64,000 nt of DNA from Pseudomonas tritici (GTDB lineage: Bacteria; Pseudomonadota; Gammaproteobacteria; Pseudomonadales; Pseudomonadaceae). Under the pieces are notes generated by a model. That model had not been told where the DNA came from, ran no database searches, and saw nothing but the letters and a program-made list of their open reading frames with translations. The first letter of the stretch is position 1, and the number at the start of each line of letters is the position of its first letter. The stretch covers positions 3,472,001-3,536,000 of the forward strand of contig NZ_CP077084.1 of NCBI RefSeq assembly GCF_014268275.3, read 5' to 3'. This document shows, piece after piece, positions 36,191 to 44,292 of this stretch. A program made the translations under genes and the position numbers.

Positions 36191-36985
36191 GTGAAGCTCA
36201 AGAAAAAGGAACAAGAGCTCCGGCTGGTTTCAGTACCGTTGTGTGCAGGGATTATCTGCGCTACCGCTCGATGCATGACCCAAGGCTGGAATGAGTCGAT
36301 GTTGTTCTCTGGGTTTCTGTTTGGAACCGTCGTTGGGGTTGTATTTGGCATTCCCTTACTACTGCGTAGTGACGCGAACGGTGCAAGCTCCAATGGCCGC
36401 AATCTTCTTAACGCCCTTATACAATCGCTGGTGGCCTGGCTACTGGGAGGCGCGTCACTTAAATACCTTCCGCTGGCGATTGGCTCTGGCATCATTCTTT
36501 GGCTGCTTTTTTCCGCCACAATCTACGGAATAGAAAGGTTGTACGAGGGCAGCGACGAAACCCGGTATGCAGCGCGTGGCTGGGTATATGCCGTTCCCCT
36601 TTCAGGGGCGATAACACTAGGAACGGCCGCGGCGTTGTACCTTCCTGGTTCGGACGAGAGCATACCGGCATTCATCCTGATGTTCATGGTCGGGGGGCTG
36701 TTGAGCATGCTGGTTGGATGGCCGGTTCTGTGGTTTACCGAGCGTTACCTGCAGTCACCACTGCGTTACATCGTCGGAGGCCTGATCACCGGTTTGTTGA
36801 TTTGGGTATTCAGCGCTCTACCCAATCTGGTGGATGCCATCACAACATCATCCGCGAGCCCATTTGTGTGGCCGATGAACTTCAGCCACGGTGCATTGGT
36901 GTTCGTTTTTATCGGCATTGTCGCGGGGAGCTTATGCACGGCAATCAATAGCTGCATTGGATTCCTTCGTCGACGCAACGTGTGA
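36191..36985 (+). CDS. Multi-spanning membrane protein, unknown function
   Basis: 264 residues from GTG 36191 with a strong AGGAGG site. About seven or eight hydrophobic segments, including MLFSGFLFGTVVGVVFGIPL, FILMFMVGGLLSMLVGWPVL and YIVGGLITGLLIWVFSALPN. The start is basic (MKLKKKEQE). No family recognised. First gene of the accessory stretch leading to tRNA-Leu; base composition is somewhat lower in GC than the core genes. Confidence 0.75.
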   Translation: MKLKKKEQELRLVSVPLCAGIICATARCMTQGWNESMLFSGFLFGTVVGVVFGIPLLLRSDANGASSNGRNLLNALIQSLVAWLLGGASLKYLPLAIGSGIILWLLFSATIYGIERLYEGSDETRYAARGWVYAVPLSGAITLGTAAALYLPGSDESIPAFILMFMVGGLLSMLVGWPVLWFTERYLQSPLRYIVGGLITGLLIWVFSALPNLVDAITTSSASPFVWPMNFSHGALVFVFIGIVAGSLCTAINSCIGFLRRRNV

Positions 36986-37104
36986 AAATGCATCTCGAAT
37001 GGACTCATGGAAGGTTCTGGCTATCGCCACTCGATGATCAGTGATGACTGTCTACGCTGGGATAGCCGGGCGCCGGAAGGCGAATGAGACTGTGTGAGCA
37101 AGTG

Positions 37105-37518
37105 CTACCGATTGTGCCGAGCATTGATAAGCTGCTGGCATCTATCAGCCGCCTGCGGGTGAGATGCAGCCACATCGGACAGCACGCGGTACATCTCTTG
37201 CCCATCCGGAAACGGGTACACCTCAAGGTTTAGCGCGATCTGAATCTTGCGCAGATCTGTGCCTTCCACGAGCCAGCGCTCAGCAGTACGAGTCATTGCA
37301 GATCCGTTGTCATCCGTCTGCCATGCAAGAAAGTCGAATAGCCGGGCCACCTCCATGAAAGAGATTGAATCAGGGATATCGGCAAAAAGTCGGTCGGCCA
37401 GATTTTGCTCTCCAAACTCAACCGCTACTGCATGAGCTGCGCTGAACGCTTCAGTGTATTCGGGCTCGCTGCTCTCTGCTGCGATCACGTTTAACGCCCT
37501 TTCAACAACCTGGTGCAT
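37105..37518 (-). CDS. Hypothetical helical protein
   Basis: 137 residues, acidic and helical: VVERALNVIAAESSEPEYTE, FGEQNLADRLFADIPDSISF and FLAWQTDDNGSAMTRTAERW. The ribosome site GAGGA precedes ATG 37518. No signal or membrane segment. Size, acidity and location near an orphan immunity gene would fit an immunity protein, but no toxin is seen and I do not recognise the family. Confidence 0.65.
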   Translation of the reverse strand: MHQVVERALNVIAAESSEPEYTEAFSAAHAVAVEFGEQNLADRLFADIPDSISFMEVARLFDFLAWQTDDNGSAMTRTAERWLVEGTDLRKIQIALNLEVYPFPDGQEMYRVLSDVAASHPQAADRCQQLINARHNR

Positions 37519-37559
37519 AGCAATAAATCCTCACCCATTCAAACCCCATGGGGTGTGCG

Positions 37560-37799
37560 CTACCGTAAATCAACCGAAATACCCATGAATTCCTTCAGTG
37601 GGCGCACAGTCTTTTCCTGCAAATTTCCACCAGTGGGCATGGGTTCATCTTTGATGCTTTCAAAGCACGCCTTCATCAGTCGACGACTCCTGTAGTCGTT
37701 CGGTAGCTCAATAAAATGTGCAAATTTGCAGTTTTCTTCATTGACGACATAAACGGGATCCTCCGCGCGCATCAGAAGAGCCATCAGTAGCAGAATCAT
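37560..37799 (-). CDS. Small hypothetical protein
   Basis: 79 residues: hydrophobic start MILLLMALLMRAEDPVYVVN, then ENCKFAHFIELPNDYRSRRL and EKTVRPLKEFMGISVDLR. An AAGGA site lies about ten bases before ATG 37799. The start could be a short membrane or export signal. Separated by 41 bases from the next minus-strand gene, so possibly co-transcribed. No homologue recognised. Confidence 0.55.
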   Translation of the reverse strand: MILLLMALLMRAEDPVYVVNEENCKFAHFIELPNDYRSRRLMKACFESIKDEPMPTGGNLQEKTVRPLKEFMGISVDLR

Positions 37800-37934
37800 T
37801 GATTACAGTCCTTGGCGGCACATTGGGCCGGTTTTGTAGCAGTCAACGCATTCAACAGCAACCACCCTTCACTGGAGCCTAGCCATCGCTACAGAGCGAA
37901 GATTGTCCGGCGCTTCGGTTGGAGTTTTTGGCTT

Positions 37935-38261
37935 TTACGAGCCGCCCTCGGTGCCGTAGATATCGGGCTTCTGTGCTGCGCCCATGTTTGCTCCAGGCAA
38001 TAAAAAACCGCCCGGGGGCGGCTTCATGGTTTTCTTGGTCCAGTTGTAATCGACATAGGGGTCAATGTAAAAGCCGGCCATGCCGCCGCTGATGCGGTAC
38101 AGGCTTTCCTTGCCAGGCTGCACCGTTGCTGCAATGGTTCGTATTGCAGCTCCTGCGCACAAACCTAAGCCCGCCAGGCCAGCGCCTAGATTTCGGCGAT
38201 CCAGGCGGCAGGTAAAAGGTGACGCGCTACCCGGTGCCGATTTTTGCAGCTTTTCGACCAT
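37935..38261 (-). CDS. Doubtful hypothetical ORF with internal terminator
   Basis: 108 residues from ATG 38261; the frame is open to 38432. A hydrophobic stretch (NLGAGLAGLGLCAGAAIRTI) is followed by GGMAGFYIDPYVDYNWTKKT and then a Pro/Gly run. No clear ribosome site. The last 25 codons run through a terminator hairpin at 38001-38023, and another frame stops just before that hairpin, so the 3' end may be frameshifted from an ancestral gene. Function unknown. Confidence 0.4.
   Translation of the reverse strand: MVEKLQKSAPGSASPFTCRLDRRNLGAGLAGLGLCAGAAIRTIAATVQPGKESLYRISGGMAGFYIDPYVDYNWTKKTMKPPPGGFLLPGANMGAAQKPDIYGTEGGS
38001..38023 (-). terminator. Terminator-like hairpin inside the open frame 37935-38261
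   Basis: CCGCC/GGCGG with a CGGG-type loop followed on the minus strand by six T. It looks functional as a terminator and argues that the gene upstream once stopped before it. Confidence 0.65.
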
Positions 38262-38456
38262 CGACGTATACGACAATGTCGCAACCCGAGCCAACGGCGT
38301 CCGAATCACGAACAACTGTGATCTTTCCGCTTTCGCCGGTGGGTTTCGATTGGAAGGCGTAAAAGCTGATACAAAAAACCCAGTACCTAGTCGAGTTTTA
38401 CCAATCACATGGATGTCCATTAAGCTACTCATTCAAACTGGACAAGGACGACTCGC

Positions 38457-38762
38457 GTGATCACCTGCCATCTGAAGTATCAGATTGACCCCTATCAAAT
38501 CCCGGCCTTTGAAAACTACTCAAGACTGTGGATTCGCATAGTCAATCGCATGGGGGGCACACATCATGGTTATTTCCTCCCCGCTGAAGGCGCAAACAAC
38601 GTCGCTTACTGCCTTTTCAGCTTTCCGAGCCTTGCGGATTACGAGCGCTATCGCGAGGAGTCCAAAACTGACCCCGAATGCGTTAGTACTTTCGCGCTGG
38701 CAGCGGATAAGAGATTTATCGTCAGTACGGAGAGAAGCTTCATGCGGCCAGTACTTGACTGA
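38457..38762 (+). CDS. NIPSNAP-family protein
   Basis: 101 residues from GTG 38457. Ferredoxin-like fold pattern: LKYQIDPYQIPAFENYSRLW, then HHGYFLPAEGANNVAYCLFS, FPSLADYERYREESKTDPEC. This matches NIPSNAP proteins (dimeric alpha-beta barrel). Biochemical role unknown. It stands alone between accessory hypotheticals. Confidence 0.85.
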   Translation: MITCHLKYQIDPYQIPAFENYSRLWIRIVNRMGGTHHGYFLPAEGANNVAYCLFSFPSLADYERYREESKTDPECVSTFALAADKRFIVSTERSFMRPVLD

Positions 38763-38831
38763 AAGAAACAAACCCGGTCCGCAGGGCTTTTTATACTAAG
38801 GCAGGCACGCCCAGCAACGTCGAGAAAGAAA

Positions 38832-39536
38832 ATGCAAAAATTGAAAATAGCGCTCATTATTTGTTTGTGCTTAGCTGTATTGGGCTGCGATAAAATCCAA
38901 GACGCACTAAAAACCAACGAACATAAAAACGAAATAAAAAACAAGTTTGCGCAAAGCCAAGAACTTCAAGATCTAGGAAATAACACTGCAGCCATTGCAA
39001 ACTTTAAGAAAATTGAGGCAGACCCAGCAGCCACCAATCAACAAAAGGCTTCAGCCCTACGGTATATATCCCTTAGCTACTATGAGGCCGGTGACTACCA
39101 GAGTTCGGGAGAATATGCGGCAAAAGCAGCGGCTTATTACCCAGTTAACTCTTATTTCTATCTCGTCAACATGGCGGATGCAGATCTGATGCAAGGCAGA
39201 GTCCCCTCGGCCCGAGATCGCCTCGAACAGGCGGTCAAAATCGACCCGCACCAGCTTTCGGCAAACAACGTACTTGGCCTTTTGTATATGGGCGACAACG
39301 GTAAACAGTACACCGACTTCAAAAAAGCCCTAGAATTTAATCAAGCGGCTTTTGATATTGCCCCGGGGCGAGTAACTCAAATAGTTTTGGTGCGAAACCT
39401 AATAAAGCTCGAACAATACTCAAAGGCAAAAATAAACTTGGACGAGCTAAAACTAAAATATCCAAATGATGCTCGTCTTCGGTCCTTACAAAGCGAGCTA
39501 GATACAGCGAAAACTGTATCAAAAAATCATCAGTAA
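38832..39536 (+). CDS. TPR-repeat lipoprotein
   Basis: 234 residues. Lipoprotein signal MQKLKIALIICLCLAVLGCD (Cys 19). The mature part has three or more TPR-like repeats: NTAAIANFKKIEADPAATNQ, AGDYQSSGEYAAKAAAYYPV, GRVPSARDRLEQAVKIDPHQ and DFKKALEFNQAAFDIAPGR. Much more AT-rich than neighbours, with AAA/AAT codons common, suggesting recent acquisition. Likely a periplasmic scaffold; partner unknown. Confidence 0.82.
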   Translation: MQKLKIALIICLCLAVLGCDKIQDALKTNEHKNEIKNKFAQSQELQDLGNNTAAIANFKKIEADPAATNQQKASALRYISLSYYEAGDYQSSGEYAAKAAAYYPVNSYFYLVNMADADLMQGRVPSARDRLEQAVKIDPHQLSANNVLGLLYMGDNGKQYTDFKKALEFNQAAFDIAPGRVTQIVLVRNLIKLEQYSKAKINLDELKLKYPNDARLRSLQSELDTAKTVSKNHQ

Positions 39537-39841
39537 CTCTTTAAGCGCTGTACAACGCCTAGGCTTTGCCTAAACCACATGGAAACGCGACAGCGCAATC
39601 AACCGGGGTACACCATGCCCACTCTCACCTTCAAGTGAATGGGTCACACCAAGTGCGATGACGGTCTGATCGGGCTCTACGACCTAGAAAATATGCCCTG
39701 ACATTTTCAACCACGCACCAGTAGGCACATTCGATCGCCTCCCAGTCTGGCTACTTGGTTGTCATGTCGCCTCTCTGATGCTTGAAATAGCGGCGCGTTG
39801 CCGGTATTGATGGGTATCAATTCAATGGCAGGGAGCAGAAC
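39537..39841. other. Non-coding stretch in the accessory region
   Basis: No intact gene. A short run MGHTKCDDGLIGLYDLENMP at 39638-39700 directly after an in-frame stop hints at a decayed gene but is too short to call. Nothing else recognisable. Confidence 0.35.
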
Positions 39842-40028
39842 ATGACATCAGCTATAGCCGACGCGGTAACCAGCTCGCAAAGCGCTAAGACAACCAGTAA
39901 GCCGAAGCTGGCCCGAGACGATCGCAGCATTCGCGGCAAGTGGTAATGCATCAGTAGATCTGGAAAAAGAGTTTTCCAAGCTCTCCTCCTAGGCGGATAA
40001 GATTCAAGAAGCACTTGAAGCTCGGTGA
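39842..40028 (+). pseudogene. Frameshifted small gene remnant
   Basis: Starts with a ribosome site (CAGGGAG) and ATG, reading MTSAIADAVTSSQSAKTTSK then PKLARDD before an early TAA. Shifting frame near 39922 gives IAAFAASGNASVDLEKEFSK then LSS, a TAG, and ADKIQEALEAR before TGA. The joined reading is a plausible helical protein of about 62 residues broken by one frameshift and one nonsense codon. Family not recognised. Confidence 0.5.
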
Positions 40029-40137
40029 TCCGCCCCTGCCGCACTCACCTGCGGCGCATCTCCTAACTAACGATCTGCCCTTCTGTGTGATTTAGTCGCT
40101 AAATGAAGGGCTGGCCTAGCAAGATTCTTATTCCCCA

Positions 40138-40701
40138 ATGAAGAAAACAGCCCGAACACAACAACTCAATCATTCTGAAAAAAAACCTCGAATACTCCTA
40201 AGGGCTATCGCCACCTTCGGGGCCGGCCTGATAGCCGCCGTCCCACTTATTCATCTTGTGGGCTATGGCGCAGAAAAATTGGTAGACATCGGAAAGGTTC
40301 AATCAACCGTCGAGGTGCAAGCCAAACTGATTGCCGAACTCCAAATTGAAAAGAAGACCCTTTCTGAGAAAGCTGATCAGCTACAGGCGAAAGCGCATGA
40401 CCTAGAGCTGAAGCTAAACAGATCCGACTCAGATCTACATGCCACGAACCAACAACTGACTCAGCTAACAAATCTGCTTGGGGAGTACAAAAATCTCAAC
40501 TCCCAATTAGGGAACCGCGTAAAAGCCAATGACCCTTGTTTGGCAATACAGCGTGTTATTGCGGACATTGAGGTAAAACTGGCGGTCAATCCGCCATGGT
40601 CACATGCATTACAGGGTGAGCGCCGGGAAGAGGCCATGATCCAACTTGAAAAGCACCAACAATCGCTTCGGTCTTGCCTTTCCCACGGCACAAAACGTTA
40701 G
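40138..40701 (+). CDS. Membrane-anchored coiled-coil protein, unknown function
   Basis: 187 residues. A basic start, one hydrophobic segment at about 24-46 (AIATFGAGLIAAVPLIHLVG), then a long coiled coil (VEVQAKLIAELQIEKKTLSE, KADQLQAKAHDLELKLNRSD, QQLTQLTNLLGEYKNLNSQL) and a small Cys-containing C-terminal domain (NDPCLAIQR, SLRSCLSHG). Could be a phage-type spanin or a structural membrane protein. Converges on a remnant from the other strand. Confidence 0.65.
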   Translation: MKKTARTQQLNHSEKKPRILLRAIATFGAGLIAAVPLIHLVGYGAEKLVDIGKVQSTVEVQAKLIAELQIEKKTLSEKADQLQAKAHDLELKLNRSDSDLHATNQQLTQLTNLLGEYKNLNSQLGNRVKANDPCLAIQRVIADIEVKLAVNPPWSHALQGERREEAMIQLEKHQQSLRSCLSHGTKR

Positions 40702-40702
40702 C

Positions 40703-40975
40703 TTGATGGCTGTCGACTCGGATTACTGAGTTGCTCAGCTGAGCTTCGTCAGCCTTGTCGGCAGCCTGGGCGGCGGCGGTGCCCGTCTTACGGGGCAACT
40801 CTTCCAGGCGCTTGTCCCGCTCACCCATAGCGGCGTCATAGGCTTTGCGGATGTCGGTCACCTGATTGCTTTGCTTCTCAGCGAGCGACCAGTATGCGGC
40901 CTGGTAACCAAGGACAGCCTCACCCCCAATGACGCGGCCGAGTTCTACATACAGAAACCGCAATGCTGGATGTCG
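40703..40975 (-). pseudogene. Possible phage lysis (Rz-like) remnant
   Basis: The minus-strand frame reads GYQAAYWSLAEKQSNQVTDI, RKAYDAAMGERDKRLEELPR and AAAQAADKADEAQLSNS, with the helical Lys/Glu/Ala/Gln pattern of phage Rz-type proteins. No start codon in a sensible place; the frame continues through the adjacent tRNA on one side and the neighbouring gene on the other, so only the middle is protein-like. Suggests a decayed prophage next to tRNA-Leu. Confidence 0.4.
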
Positions 40976-41078
40976 CTGGTTGGCCGTGGTGTAGCGAATG
41001 TCTAAGTTCTCGAAGTGAAAGCCCTCAAAGGTCACGCCAACTAAGTGAGTTGCGGAGCGACATTTGAAATTGCGGACC

Positions 41079-41123
41079 GAAAACAAACAAGGGCCTGCAT
41101 TAGCTTTCGCTCGCAGACCCTTG
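41079..41123 (-). terminator. Terminator of tRNA-Leu
   Basis: CAAGGGCCTGC and GCAGACCCTTG pair over 11 positions with one mismatch, followed on the minus strand by a T-rich run. It begins nine bases downstream of the tRNA 3' end. Confidence 0.75.
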
Positions 41124-41131
41124 ATTTTAGA

Positions 41132-41218
41132 TGGTGCCCGAACCCGGAATCGAACCGGGACGCCCTTACGAGCGGGGGATTTTAAGTCCCATGCGTCTAC
41201 CAGTTTCGCCATTCGGGC
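41132..41218 (-). tRNA. tRNA-Leu (anticodon TAA)
   Basis: 87 bases including an encoded CCA. The acceptor stem GCCCGAA/TTCGGGC, D-arm GCGAAACTGGTAGACGC, anticodon loop ACTTAAAA with TAA, a long class II variable arm, and GGTTCGATTCC in the T-arm are all present. It marks the edge of the accessory region at lower coordinates, adjoining its 3' end. Confidence 0.97.
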
Positions 41219-41242
41219 GGCAGCGCGTGTTGCAGGGTTGGG

Positions 41243-41271
41243 AATATATAGATCCAGTCGCGTTGGCGCAA
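41243..41271 (-). promoter_or_regulatory. tRNA-Leu promoter
   Basis: On the minus strand TTGCGC (41271-41266), 17-base spacer, TATATT (41248-41243), about 25 bases before the mature tRNA 5' end. Confidence 0.65.
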
Positions 41272-41503
41272 GGTCGCAAGGCAGCTTTCTTGCACCACGA
41301 CTCGGGCGAAAAAGCTCGTTAGATCAGTGATGTAGATGAAGATAACGAAGGAAAAACTGAGATTCCCGTGCCTCGATGCGTCGCCCACTCTGCTATCTTC
41401 ACGCCCTCGCAACAAAATGCAAGCAACGCGCAATGGACTCACCAAGGGGGTCGTAATCGCCACAGCCTTCTGCCCTCCCAGACCAACAAGGACGTAATTG
41501 CTG

Positions 41504-41782
41504 ATGAATAAGGCCCCTGCCCGGCTACGCATGACCCTTTCGATACCGGTTTATGCGACGTCCGTGGTGTTCTGGATACTGACCGTCTACATAAGTGTTC
41601 CTGCCTGGGTGAAAATACTCTCCAGATTTGTAACACCCGAGAAGACCGGAGAAGGCCTGGTTGATGTGCTCTTATCTGGCGTATTGGCCGCTGTGGCTAG
41701 TGGCTTGTGGATACTTGGCAGGTACATCCGCACTTCGAATTTAAGGCCGCCCCCGAAGCCTTCCGCCACTGAGGTTTCATAG
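41504..41782 (+). CDS. Small membrane protein, unknown function
   Basis: 92 residues from ATG 41504. Two hydrophobic segments, SIPVYATSVVFWILTVYISV and VDVLLSGVLAAVASGLWILG, flank a charged loop; a Pro-rich polar tail follows (RPPPKPSATEVS). The 16-base-pair terminator just after the stop supports a real gene. No family recognised. Confidence 0.65.
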   Translation: MNKAPARLRMTLSIPVYATSVVFWILTVYISVPAWVKILSRFVTPEKTGEGLVDVLLSGVLAAVASGLWILGRYIRTSNLRPPPKPSATEVS

Positions 41783-41795
41783 CGCTCAACGTACA

Positions 41796-41831
41796 AACAA
41801 CAATCCCGACGCAAACGTCGGGATTGTTGTT
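41796..41831. terminator. Bidirectional terminator
   Basis: Sixteen perfect base pairs (AACAACAATCCCGACG and its complement) with a CAAA loop. Serves the plus-strand gene before it and the convergent minus-strand gene after it. Confidence 0.9.
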
Positions 41832-41843
41832 CTGAGAGGCCGA

Positions 41844-42041
41844 TCAGTTGTCGGGATGCTCGCTCGCTACCGAATCGGCAGCATCCACGTCAGACATATC
41901 TTCTTCAAGAGGTGCCTCGTCGTCCGGCGGCAGCGGGATGTTGTCCTCATCGCGCTTCGGATCATGCCCGGCTTCATTATCTGTGCCGCGGGTTACGTCC
42001 TGCTGTGAAATGTTCCCGGGGGCATTTCTGTCGATTTCCAT
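41844..42041 (-). CDS. Small acidic protein, unknown function
   Basis: 65 residues from ATG 42041, strongly acidic and predicted disordered: NISQQDVTRGTDNEAGHDPK, then RDEDNIPLPPDDEAPLEEDM and SDVDAADSVASEHPDN. GGAGAGCC lies upstream as ribosome site. The open frame upstream of this ATG has no protein-like character. Unknown function. Confidence 0.6.
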   Translation of the reverse strand: MEIDRNAPGNISQQDVTRGTDNEAGHDPKRDEDNIPLPPDDEAPLEEDMSDVDAADSVASEHPDN

Positions 42042-42209
42042 GCTGGCTCTCCGTTCTAGGCTCGGAACATCCGCGCGTAAATATAAGAGTGGGCCGGTCA
42101 CGGCGAGTGCCAAGGTTTGGACGAACGGTGACGTCGGGTACCTCGATAATGAATTGCTCCAGCTACCTACACGCACTGTTTTTGACCATCACTTGTGCGG
42201 CTAGGTGCT

Positions 42210-42809
42210 TCAGGCATTCCCACCTATGTCGTCACCCGACACGGACTCAAAGAGCATCCCCACGGCACCGACCGTCTCCAGCCGGTGCTTGACCTCTTCA
42301 CTGACGACTATCGCGCCCGAATATTTTTTCACTCTGAAAATGTGCTGATCGCCGATTTTTCCAGGGTCAATCACAAGCCGGGTGAATGCTCGATACTCAC
42401 CCGCCAGATCGGGTCTGACAGGGTCATTGGGTTCGAACTTCTTGAAGTTAGATCTTTGCTCATCGACACAGTCTATTTGTGTCTCAATGATCATAAGAAA
42501 GTAGGTACCCCGGACTTCTTTATTAGCAATCAGCACAGGCTCGAATACGACATTGCAATAAGGCTCGTCCACTTCCGGCAACCCAGACAGCGCCTGACAG
42601 GCCTTTGAACTCAACACCGGCACACTGGCATAACCCGCCAGTGAATAGTCCACCTCAGCGCCTTCAAAACGCACATCCAACGTGTAAGTCCCTGGCTCCA
42701 TGAAATTGACGGGCGGCTCTCTGAAGTGCCAGTTATTGACGTGCCGTACGTCGCCAAGCGTCCATTTGTCCGCCATCATCATGTCCTGCCTGAGCCAGTA
42801 ATACTTCAC
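42210..42809 (-). CDS. Imm11-family immunity protein (orphan)
   Basis: 199 residues from GTG 42809 (ribosome site GGAGAA). It starts MKYYWLRQDMMMADKW and continues SVPVLSSKACQALSGL, YFLMIIETQIDCVDEQRSNF, EYRAFTRLVIDPGKIGDQHI, FRVKKYSGAIVVSEEVKHRL, the standard order of Imm11 (MXAN_0049-type) immunity proteins that neutralise polymorphic toxins. No toxin gene or toxin tail is visible upstream: the next gene on that side is a divergent isochorismatase homologue. Likely left behind after toxin loss, or protective against neighbours' toxins. Confidence 0.82.
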   Translation of the reverse strand: MKYYWLRQDMMMADKWTLGDVRHVNNWHFREPPVNFMEPGTYTLDVRFEGAEVDYSLAGYASVPVLSSKACQALSGLPEVDEPYCNVVFEPVLIANKEVRGTYFLMIIETQIDCVDEQRSNFKKFEPNDPVRPDLAGEYRAFTRLVIDPGKIGDQHIFRVKKYSGAIVVSEEVKHRLETVGAVGMLFESVSGDDIGGNA

Positions 42810-43025
42810 ACGTATTCTCCAACAGCCCTTTTTATTAACCGAGCGCAGCTTAAAAGGATAACGTCGCTAAGACAGCGTGACTCAAAAATCTGTTCCGACG
42901 GGTGCAGGTATGCTCAGATGGCTCTACGCTCCCAACGCATTATCTTATGCGTCGACGTCGCCCACTCACCGTGTGGTGAGTCATTGGCGCTGAACACCAA
43001 CTGCTCCCCTATTCGGAGACTCACC

Positions 43026-43631
43026 ATGAATCCACACGCCACCGCCCTTGTCTTGATCGAATTCCAGAACGATTTCACCACCCCCGGTGGCGTGTTCCAT
43101 GACGCAGTCAAAGATGTGATGCACCAGTCAGACATGCTGGCCAACACCGCAACCACCGTGCAGCAAGCGCGCAAGCTGGGCGTGAAGATCATCCACCTGC
43201 CGATTCAATTCGCCGAGGGCTATCCAGAGCTGACAACACGCGATTACGGGATTCTCAAGGGGGTAGCCGACGGCAGCGCCTTTCGCACCGGCAGTTGGGG
43301 TGCCGAGATCACCGACGCCGTGACGCGTGAGCCCGGCGATATTCTCGTGGAAGGCAAGCGCGGGCTGGATGGCTTTGCCACCACTGGCCTGGACCTTGTG
43401 TTGCGCAACAATGGCATCCAGAACCTGGTGGTGGCGGGGTTTCTAACCAATTGCTGCGTCGAAGGCACGGTTCGGTCAGGCTATGAGAAGGGTTACAACG
43501 TAGTGACCTTGACCGACTGCACGGCGACGTTCACCGATGAGCAACAAAAGGCCGCTGAAAACTTCACGTTGCCGATGTTTTCGAAGGCATTGCGGCATAC
43601 CGCGTTTCTCGGGGCGTTGAGCGCCAAATAA
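43026..43631 (+). CDS. Isochorismatase-family cysteine hydrolase
   Basis: 201 residues from ATG 43026. TALVLIEFQNDFTTPGG supplies the catalytic Asp, GDILVEGKRGLDGFATTGLD the Lys, and VVAGFLTNCCVEGTVRSGYE the nucleophilic Cys, the triad of the isochorismatase/nicotinamidase superfamily. Substrate unknown. The frame is open 100 codons upstream but reads no recognisable protein there. Followed by a terminator. Confidence 0.9.
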   Translation: MNPHATALVLIEFQNDFTTPGGVFHDAVKDVMHQSDMLANTATTVQQARKLGVKIIHLPIQFAEGYPELTTRDYGILKGVADGSAFRTGSWGAEITDAVTREPGDILVEGKRGLDGFATTGLDLVLRNNGIQNLVVAGFLTNCCVEGTVRSGYEKGYNVVTLTDCTATFTDEQQKAAENFTLPMFSKALRHTAFLGALSAK

Positions 43632-43635
43632 GCCA

Positions 43636-43669
43636 AAAGGGGGCGACTGATTGATCAGTCGCCCCCTTT
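43636..43669. terminator. Bidirectional terminator
   Basis: AAAGGGGGCGACTGA and its complement, 15 perfect base pairs with a TTGA loop and T/A runs on both sides. Ends the hydrolase gene and the long minus-strand pst transcript. Confidence 0.92.
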
Positions 43670-43701
43670 GCTTAACGCTCGTCATGCACAGCCGTTCCAC
43701 C

Positions 43702-44292
43702 TTACCCGTTTAACGTCAGCCCCCGATAAGCCGGCACCGGCAGCTTGTGCCGCTGCGGTTGTTGCCGGGCGAGCTGTGCCTGCAGGTGTGCGACGGCATC
43801 CAGCACGCGTTGCGCCCATTGCTCGTCTTCCGGGTCCACGACCACGACGCGGAAACCGTGATCGAAGCCTTCAAGCTGAACGCCCTCGGAATCATCGACA
43901 TGCAAGTCGATGTCGAACGCCGACGGCAATTTTGACGGGGTATTCAACAGTCCGCGTTCGGTGAGGGCCTGGTTGTGCCGCACGCTGTTGACCACACCGT
44001 CGACGTGGATGCCATACAGCAACAACCAGCGACGTATGTAGGACGGGGTCCGCCCGGAGGAGGTGTAGACCCAGACGCTGCAGCCTTGGCGACGCAGTTC
44101 GCGGGTCAGTGCACGGGTTCCGCTGCGCAGCGGCTCGCCCAGCCAACGGTGCACACACGCCGGCAAACGGCTGTGTTCGGTTGCGCTGTGGTGAAGCTGG
44201 CAAGCCAGCGTGTCATCGATATCGAACGAGATACGGATGCGCTGGCGCTTGAACACACGCTTGACTGTGTCGAGCACTGGATACCTTCCCAT
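43702..44292 (-). CDS. HAD-like hydrolase at the end of the pst operon
   Basis: 196 residues from ATG 44292, overlapping the previous stop by one base. HAD motif I is RISFDIDDTLACQ (DxD), motif II VWVYTSSGRTPSYIRR, and motif IV-like DIDLHVDDSEGVQLEGFD. A cap-like region lies between. It should be a phosphatase or phosphotransferase; substrate unknown. Tight coupling to the Fic-like gene implies the two act together. Confidence 0.82.
   Translation of the reverse strand: MGRYPVLDTVKRVFKRQRIRISFDIDDTLACQLHHSATEHSRLPACVHRWLGEPLRSGTRALTRELRRQGCSVWVYTSSGRTPSYIRRWLLLYGIHVDGVVNSVRHNQALTERGLLNTPSKLPSAFDIDLHVDDSEGVQLEGFDHGFRVVVVDPEDEQWAQRVLDAVAHLQAQLARQQPQRHKLPVPAYRGLTLNG

Noticed and set aside
40586..41212. 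Minus-strand ORF of 208 codons including the tRNA region
   Set aside because: Its first 29 codons are the tRNA-Leu gene itself. Only the middle looks protein-like, so it is reported as a remnant.
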